From Fluviicola sp. (lineage in GTDB: Bacteria; Bacteroidota; Bacteroidia; Flavobacteriales_D; Crocinitomicaceae), in assembly GCF_029266855.1 (NCBI RefSeq), contig NZ_JAQSWB010000001.1, positions 248,001 to 312,000 of the forward strand: a stretch of DNA of 64,000 bases. Reading direction: 5' to 3'. The translations under genes and the position numbers were made by a program. The stretch's first letter is position 1; each line of letters opens with the position of its first letter. The notes under the pieces are model-generated. The model worked only from the letters and a program-made list of their open reading frames with translations, did not search any database and had not been told where the DNA came from. This document shows positions 59,015 through 64,000 of this stretch, in pieces.

Positions 59015-59028
59015 AACGCGAATTCTAT

Positions 59029-59050
59029 TTCCTGACTTAGAAGTGAGGAA
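59029..59050. repeat. TTCCTGACT hairpin (copy 2)
   Basis: TTCCTGACTT (from 59029) and AAGTGAGGAA (59041-59050) form a stem with one mismatch. It resembles the inner hairpin at 56091-56112. It lies between the convergent PepSY and type B cargo genes, where it may help end transcription, though no T-run follows. Confidence 0.55.
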
Positions 59051-59147
59051 GGATGAACTTTCCGGTGCAATACTTTTCCAATGTAACAGACGATTCTCCG
59101 CTCTTCATGACTTCGAAAGTCTTTAGTCTGTTTCAATACCCGCTATT

Positions 59148-62100
59148 TTAATCTTTCCCGTAAACATGTATGAACCCGTGCTTCACATAACTTGGGTCGT
59201 CGATTCCGTTTGGATAATAAACGTAGAAATAAACTCCGTCGGAAGCACCGCTGCCATCCCAGTTATTCAGGTAAGGACTGGCTTCAAACATTTTGTTTCC
59301 CCAGCGATTAATAATAATGATGGTATTTCCTAATTGCGAATAAGCGTCATCTATAATGAAATAATCGTTGATTCCGTCTCCGTTCGGTGTAATAATATTC
59401 GGAAGTTCATCGTCGCAGTCCACCGCATGCACGATCAGTGTGTCTGAGCCGGTACAGCCGTCCGGGGTTACGACATTTAAAATCAGTTCCTGGTCGAATG
59501 TGATCGGGATATTGGTGTTGTTCCCGTAAGTTGTCCAGTAATAGGTGTTCTCGTCATTCGGAAAGTAGAAGGTGTAAATGTCATTCGCACAAAAAACAGT
59601 ATCAGGCAAAATATTCAGGCTTGGTACCGGCGATAGTGGAACAAACACGGTGTCCATATAAACACAACCCATATCGTCCCACGTTTGCAAATAGAAATTG
59701 CCGGAGTTTTGCTGACTCAAAGTAAATGAAAGCGGATTACTTGTTGAATTTCCGAACGGAGTGATCCAGCGAATACTGTCGGAAGTGGTGGTTACAGAAA
59801 TGTTTCCGCTGGTTCCCGGACAGTAATTAGGGAAGTTTATATTAGGTGTAAGATTGTATGTGGATGTGTTTATGATCAGAGTTGCAGTCTGTGTCTGGCA
59901 ACCGAATTCATCTACTGCACTTACCGTAATCGGCATGTATGTTATGTTCCCGTAAACGGTTAATTCGTCATCAGTTATCGTTCCGAAACTGCCTGTCCAT
60001 ACAACGGAACTAAGATTATTGTTCGTGAGAAAAGCCGTTTCCGAGTCAAAGAAACAAATATTCAGGGTGTCGTCAGCAAGCTGCAGTGGGGCAGGACTTA
60101 TGATATTCACACTGTCCGATTGCACCACACTGAAACATGCATTCGAAAACTCAACGGAGAAAACGTTGTGTGCATTCAGGGTTGCAAACGGAATAGTGAT
60201 TGGGTTGGCGGATCCCAGGGAAACTCCGTTTGAAAACCATTCCACATTATCAGTAGTGTTGACGTAAAAAACACCGTCTTCATTGATGCAAAGATTGGAG
60301 TCGCCGATAATACTTACCACTCCGGGAGGAACGGCAAGTGTAACGGAAACCAGGGAATAACTCATTCCGCATATGCTGTTAGGTGCTGTGTGGGAGATCA
60401 GGAAACTGGTATCCTGTTGCACATTGGTCAGATTGACTGTTGTTCCTGTGAAAACAGCATTTGTATCCAGGGTATACCACACAATTGTACTTGGATTGGT
60501 CAGTGTGACATTCTCTCCCGGGCAAATTGTCTGGGACGGAATACTCGGCGGTGCACTTCCCGGAACATTGGTAACTGTAATGCTGTTTGTTTGTGCGGTA
60601 CAACCTATTGTATTTGTTACAAGTGCAGAATACGTTCCGCTTGTAACTGTGGGATAGATATTACCAGTTGTTTCGCCGTTCGACCATTCGTAACTTCCAT
60701 TGGGATAGGATCCGGTAAAGATAGCCGTATCACCGAAACACAGGACGGAATCACTCACGGAAATAGTAGCGGTAAATGATCCGTTGATAATTTCAATACT
60801 GTCCGTTACGGTAATGCCGCATTGGGTAATTTGAACCACGTATATTCCCGGTACATTGGTCGAAATATGGTCGCTCGTTGAGCCGTTGTTCCACTGGAAC
60901 GTGGCATTTCCCGAATAACTGATCTGGATATCCACCAATTCATTCGAACAAATGGTCGCTCCCGGTAAAACCGATAGAGAAGGAGTTGAGTATTCAAACA
61001 CTTCAAAAGGAGGTGTTGTCAGAACACAGCCTTCTGCATCTGTAACATTACAGACATAACTTCCGATTTGATCCGTGTAGCACTGGGAACTTGTTGATAA
61101 GGTATCTCCGTTCGGTCCGAACCACATATAAGCATCAAAGGTATTAGGAACTGACATTAACAGCGAATCAAAAGGACAGATAACAGCATCTCCCGGTTGG
61201 GATGTAATATCCGGTGCAACTTTTACCCCCACGTAATGATTGAATACGATATACGAACTGCAGCCCGTTAATGAATCTGTCAGAATTCCGGTGTAGTTAT
61301 ACCATCCGGGAGCATTGACTTCAATACTGTCCACACCATTGTTCCATAAAATATTAGAGCCGGACCAATTGAGACTGGGGTGCGGATTGGAGGCGACTAA
61401 ATAGGTCGATTCATTCGGACACAAGAGATTTCCGCCTGTAATGGTTGTTCCCCAGCTGGGATTCGGATTGACCTGGATATAAAATAGCCTGGTAGCTGTA
61501 TAAATGGTGGTATCCAGTCCGCATAAATTATCATAACCTTTGATTACCTGGATAGTCACTGTATGCCACCCGCTTGTAGAGGGATTGAAAACGGTAGCCG
61601 CCGTATCGTAGTTTATATGCGGAGTGCCATCAATACTCCATATTACGGTATCGATCGGAGGATAAACAGATGGATAAAAATTTGAATTCGGATTGATGAT
61701 CAGGTCGATCCCATGAAACTCAACAGGTGTGTTTTGACAGATTACAATAGAATCACCTGTCGGACAAGTAGTGTTCATTGCAATGGAAAGAGAAATACTG
61801 TCATGCGGAGCTGCTTCATCATGGGTAAAAGTAAAGTTCCCGATGTTTATACAGTACTGGTTCGTTACCTGTACGAAATATTGATACTCCTGGTTTAGTA
61901 AATGCGGGCCGGGTCCGTTAAAAGTGACTACGTTTCCAATAGTTGTAACTGTAGAGCCCGGATCCAGGTTGGAATAATTAATAATTGCACCTTCCGGGAA
62001 ACAGAAATGATAATCATTGTATTGAGGACCTGGCTGATTTACGTTTACACCTTGGTTATCTGTTAAAAGCGGTAGACTCGGAATAGGCTCCTGGATCGCA

Positions 62101-63824
62101 TAAATAGAATCCATGTCCATATAACACTCATCATCGCGCTCGTGTTGTACCCAATAAGTTCCTGTTGCGGAAATGGTATTCACCGGATTTTGGCTTCCGT
62201 CATACCAGGTATTTGTATAACTCGGCCCGAAATGCGGGAAAGTAAGTGTGTGATAAAATAAATTGGCACTGGTACAAAAGTGAACGGTATCACCGATAAC
62301 AGTGACATACTGGGCAGCTTCTTCTGCGTGAATATATCCTGCTAGTGAATCCGCGGTCGGTAAGCTGTAATAATTATAATTCCCGTAACTCGCATTCACC
62401 TGGTTGGTTAAAAAGGAATTCCGGCTTTGGTCACCCGCCAAAAAAACATGGAAAGGTTCCATTCCGATGAACGGGTTGAAAGTAAAGTTGTTGTATCCGA
62501 GGGCTGCTGCACCCGGAATAAAGTTCAGATCTGCGGTATAACTTCCGCAAAGTAAAGGTTGGTCCGCTTGTCTCACCGCAACTCCTTTTCCCTCATCATC
62601 CAGCTTACTCCCGAAGTGTTTGATATAGAGCCGTGAGCCGCTGTTCGATACTTTTAAAAGATAAGGGTCTTTGAATCCGATGGAATTGAATAGGGTTTCG
62701 CTGCTGTCCTGGATTTGGGACAGATCACATTTGAAATAACCGGTTACAAAGATATTATTGGCCGGATCGATGGAAAGTGCTTTGGCGGAAAGCTCATTCG
62801 CCGAACCTAATGTATGACTCCAGGAGTATTGACCTGTATTACTTGTCTTTAAAACGAAGATTTGTTTCTCATAGGGATTCTGGATAGAATTACTTCCGTT
62901 TTGGTCGTAATAAAGCATGTTTCCTAAAAAGTCTCCGGCAACAATAGGCTCACCACTCAGGTTCACTTCCACATCATAAGGCAGGGTATACCCGGCTTTC
63001 ATCAGGTGAAAAAACTGAACTTGCCCGGCCGGATTCAATTTACAAAGGAACCCGACGTTCATTCCGTTGTTATTATAAGTATTGGAAGCGAAGTTCAGTG
63101 TGTCGGAAAACTGTCCGGTAAAGAAGATATTATTTTGTGCATCTGTAGCAACTGAAAGTCCCCGGTCATCATAATCCGCATAGCCGCTTAGTGACCAAAG
63201 CGGAGTACCTCCCGGGTTATACTTTGCAATAAACAAATCGAATGAAGCATTGGCGCTGGTAAAAGTATTTGCCCCGATTGTGGCAGTTCCCTGGTATTCA
63301 CCGGTTAGTATAATATTATTTAAGTTGTCAATGGTAAGTTTGTAGGGATTGTCCGGTGAACTCCCGCCTTCCTTTCTGGCCCAGAGTACATTTCCTGCAG
63401 GATCTAGTTTTACGATGAAAATATCCTTTGAGTTTGAATTGGAAACCAGTGTGGTGCTCCCGAAAGTAACGCTTCCGAAGAACTGGCCGGTAACTACAAT
63501 GTTTTGATCAGGTCCGACAGCCAGGTCAATTGCCCTGTCAGCAGCCAGTCCGCCGAATTGGTTTGTCCAGATTACTGCTCCTGTAGAAGAGTATTTGGTA
63601 ATATATGCATCTGTATTTCCCTGTGTTCCGGAAAACGAACTTGTCGGACTAAAGGATGTTTGTCCCGAGAAATACCCCGCAACATAGGATTCATTTAAGC
63701 TGTTGACTTCAATGTCAACTGCTTCATTTGTTGTTTGGCTGAACGTACTCGCACCCCAGGTTTGTCCCCTGGAATTGGAGAGAAACAGTGTACAGCAGAT
63801 TATACTCACAAGTAGTTTCATCAA
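59148..63824 (-). CDS. Giant secreted protein: SBBP/propeller repeats, Ig/PKD-like domains, T9SS type B (CHU_C) domain
   Basis: 1558 residues with a signal peptide (LVSIICCTLFLSNSRG). Residues ~25-470 contain repeated units with the pattern AYITKYSSTGAVIWTNQFGG, IFIVKLDPAGNVLWARKEGG, LFIAKYNPGGTPLWSLSG and DPANNIFVTGYFKCD, an SBBP-type beta-propeller. Residues ~480-1460 are many Ig/PKD-like units marked by ICPGENVTL, LCPNESTYL and YCPGTSGNI strings. The end, PNIITPNGDGINDYFIIDDAYSQLGNTIIIINRWGNKMFEASPYLNNWDG and GVYFYVYYPNG, is the gliding-motility-associated C-terminal domain used as a type B T9SS sorting signal. Likely a surface adhesin or filament protein; no enzymatic motif. Convergent with the PepSY operon. 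Confidence 0.93.
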   Translation of the reverse strand: MMKLLVSIICCTLFLSNSRGQTWGASTFSQTTNEAVDIEVNSLNESYVAGYFSGQTSFSPTSSFSGTQGNTDAYITKYSSTGAVIWTNQFGGLAADRAIDLAVGPDQNIVVTGQFFGSVTFGSTTLVSNSNSKDIFIVKLDPAGNVLWARKEGGSSPDNPYKLTIDNLNNIILTGEYQGTATIGANTFTSANASFDLFIAKYNPGGTPLWSLSGYADYDDRGLSVATDAQNNIFFTGQFSDTLNFASNTYNNNGMNVGFLCKLNPAGQVQFFHLMKAGYTLPYDVEVNLSGEPIVAGDFLGNMLYYDQNGSNSIQNPYEKQIFVLKTSNTGQYSWSHTLGSANELSAKALSIDPANNIFVTGYFKCDLSQIQDSSETLFNSIGFKDPYLLKVSNSGSRLYIKHFGSKLDDEGKGVAVRQADQPLLCGSYTADLNFIPGAAALGYNNFTFNPFIGMEPFHVFLAGDQSRNSFLTNQVNASYGNYNYYSLPTADSLAGYIHAEEAAQYVTVIGDTVHFCTSANLFYHTLTFPHFGPSYTNTWYDGSQNPVNTISATGTYWVQHERDDECYMDMDSIYAIQEPIPSLPLLTDNQGVNVNQPGPQYNDYHFCFPEGAIINYSNLDPGSTVTTIGNVVTFNGPGPHLLNQEYQYFVQVTNQYCINIGNFTFTHDEAAPHDSISLSIAMNTTCPTGDSIVICQNTPVEFHGIDLIINPNSNFYPSVYPPIDTVIWSIDGTPHINYDTAATVFNPSTSGWHTVTIQVIKGYDNLCGLDTTIYTATRLFYIQVNPNPSWGTTITGGNLLCPNESTYLVASNPHPSLNWSGSNILWNNGVDSIEVNAPGWYNYTGILTDSLTGCSSYIVFNHYVGVKVAPDITSQPGDAVICPFDSLLMSVPNTFDAYMWFGPNGDTLSTSSQCYTDQIGSYVCNVTDAEGCVLTTPPFEVFEYSTPSLSVLPGATICSNELVDIQISYSGNATFQWNNGSTSDHISTNVPGIYVVQITQCGITVTDSIEIINGSFTATISVSDSVLCFGDTAIFTGSYPNGSYEWSNGETTGNIYPTVTSGTYSALVTNTIGCTAQTNSITVTNVPGSAPPSIPSQTICPGENVTLTNPSTIVWYTLDTNAVFTGTTVNLTNVQQDTSFLISHTAPNSICGMSYSLVSVTLAVPPGVVSIIGDSNLCINEDGVFYVNTTDNVEWFSNGVSLGSANPITIPFATLNAHNVFSVEFSNACFSVVQSDSVNIISPAPLQLADDTLNICFFDSETAFLTNNNLSSVVWTGSFGTITDDELTVYGNITYMPITVSAVDEFGCQTQTATLIINTSTYNLTPNINFPNYCPGTSGNISVTTTSDSIRWITPFGNSTSNPLSFTLSQQNSGNFYLQTWDDMGCVYMDTVFVPLSPVPSLNILPDTVFCANDIYTFYFPNDENTYYWTTYGNNTNIPITFDQELILNVVTPDGCTGSDTLIVHAVDCDDELPNIITPNGDGINDYFIIDDAYSQLGNTIIIINRWGNKMFEASPYLNNWDGSGASDGVYFYVYYPNGIDDPSYVKHGFIHVYGKD

Positions 63825-64000
63825 TGGGTGTCAGATATTGATTTCTAAGGTAAAGCTATAATCTGTGCAAACCAAAAATGGAATTGAAACTTAACGAATC
63901 CGTTCATTCTTGTTTAAATGCAGACCAAAGCACCTTAGAAATGCCTGTTATGAAAAGTAGACGACGTAAAGGAGAAAAAAGTTTGTTCGGATCATATTAA

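Noticed and set aside
59148-63824. The giant secreted gene considered as a repeat-rich toxin or polymorphic-toxin system.
   Set aside because: It has no toxin or immunity domain; propeller, Ig-like and CHU_C type B domains point to a surface structural protein.
63878-64000. A 40-codon plus-strand open frame (MELKLNESVHSC..., ending KSLFGSY) stopping exactly at the window end.
   Set aside because: It has no promoter, conserved motif or known homologue that I recognise, and such short frames arise by chance; it could be a real small gene but I cannot support it.
1-64000. tRNA, rRNA and common riboswitches.
   Set aside because: Reading the gene gaps on both strands I found no T-loop/anticodon cloverleaf, rRNA core sequence or recognisable riboswitch; an automated covariance-model search could still find weak cases.

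Overview
The window is a stretch of chromosome from a member of the Bacteroidota, most likely order Flavobacteriales. The family is inference; a Fluviicola/Crocinitomicaceae-like organism would fit. Evidence: type IX secretion (T9SS) C-terminal sorting domains of type A (genes at 115 and 14227) and type B (gene at 59148), a PorE-like TPR/beta-propeller/OmpA lipoprotein, a CarB without its C-terminal allosteric domain, promoters of the Bacteroidota TTG/TAnnTTTG type, and almost no Shine-Dalgarno sequences. I found no rRNA, tRNA, CRISPR array, insertion sequence or prophage. About 57 protein genes fill nearly all of the sequence.

Layout. 1-9.6 kb: secreted M1 aminopeptidase, a large periplasmic-sensing hybrid histidine kinase, a GNAT, a secreted S9 peptidase, a HEAT-like protein and AlkB. 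9.7-12.3 kb: a small membrane protein, a QorB-like NAD(P)H oxidoreductase with a divergent HxlR repressor and a twin-palindrome operator, and a secreted Ig-like protein. 12.4-17.7 kb: secreted M14 carboxypeptidase and a PNGase F-like/LamG T9SS cargo protein. 17.8-22 kb: tightly overlapping operon queE, porE-like, ubiA-like, maf. 22-24 kb: KirBac channel and sucD. 24.3-30.3 kb: an outer-membrane-type protein, then reverse-strand genes (methyltransferase, TraB/GumN, FKBP; pRiA4b-like, CCA-adding enzyme, TsaC, small HTH). 30.5-34.5 kb: two-component system and a three-gene unit ending in DUF1275. 34.5-38.2 kb: TPR protein, GNAT and trmD; a tiny secreted His/Cys protein; a frameshifted gene remnant; an EamA exporter. 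38.5-44 kb: outer-membrane beta-barrel protein, YcxB-like protein, methyltransferase, murQ and a phosphoribosyltransferase. 44.4-50 kb: K+ channel/bestrophin pair, lipoprotein, HExxH protein and two paralogous membrane proteins. 50-53.5 kb: carB and a DUF4834 protein. 53.7-64 kb: alpha/beta hydrolase, Crp-type regulator, membrane and secreted unknowns, a DUF3325/DUF3649/PepSY-TM operon, and a 1558-residue T9SS type B protein.

The genes are mainly housekeeping (tRNA modification and maturation, pyrimidine and murein metabolism, TCA cycle) mixed with envelope and secreted-enzyme functions typical of a proteolytic, possibly gliding bacterium. I did not find a clear-cut new defence or biosynthetic system. 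The most interesting signals are at the DNA level. Four genes carry a TAnnTTTG element exactly four bases before the start codon, suggesting leaderless transcription. Several dispersed palindromic repeats lie between genes: a 43-bp pair, a GTTCGC-N6-GCGAAC pair, a 26-bp perfect palindrome with flanking direct repeats, and paired TTCCTGACT hairpins. A small reverse-strand gene appears broken by a one-base deletion.
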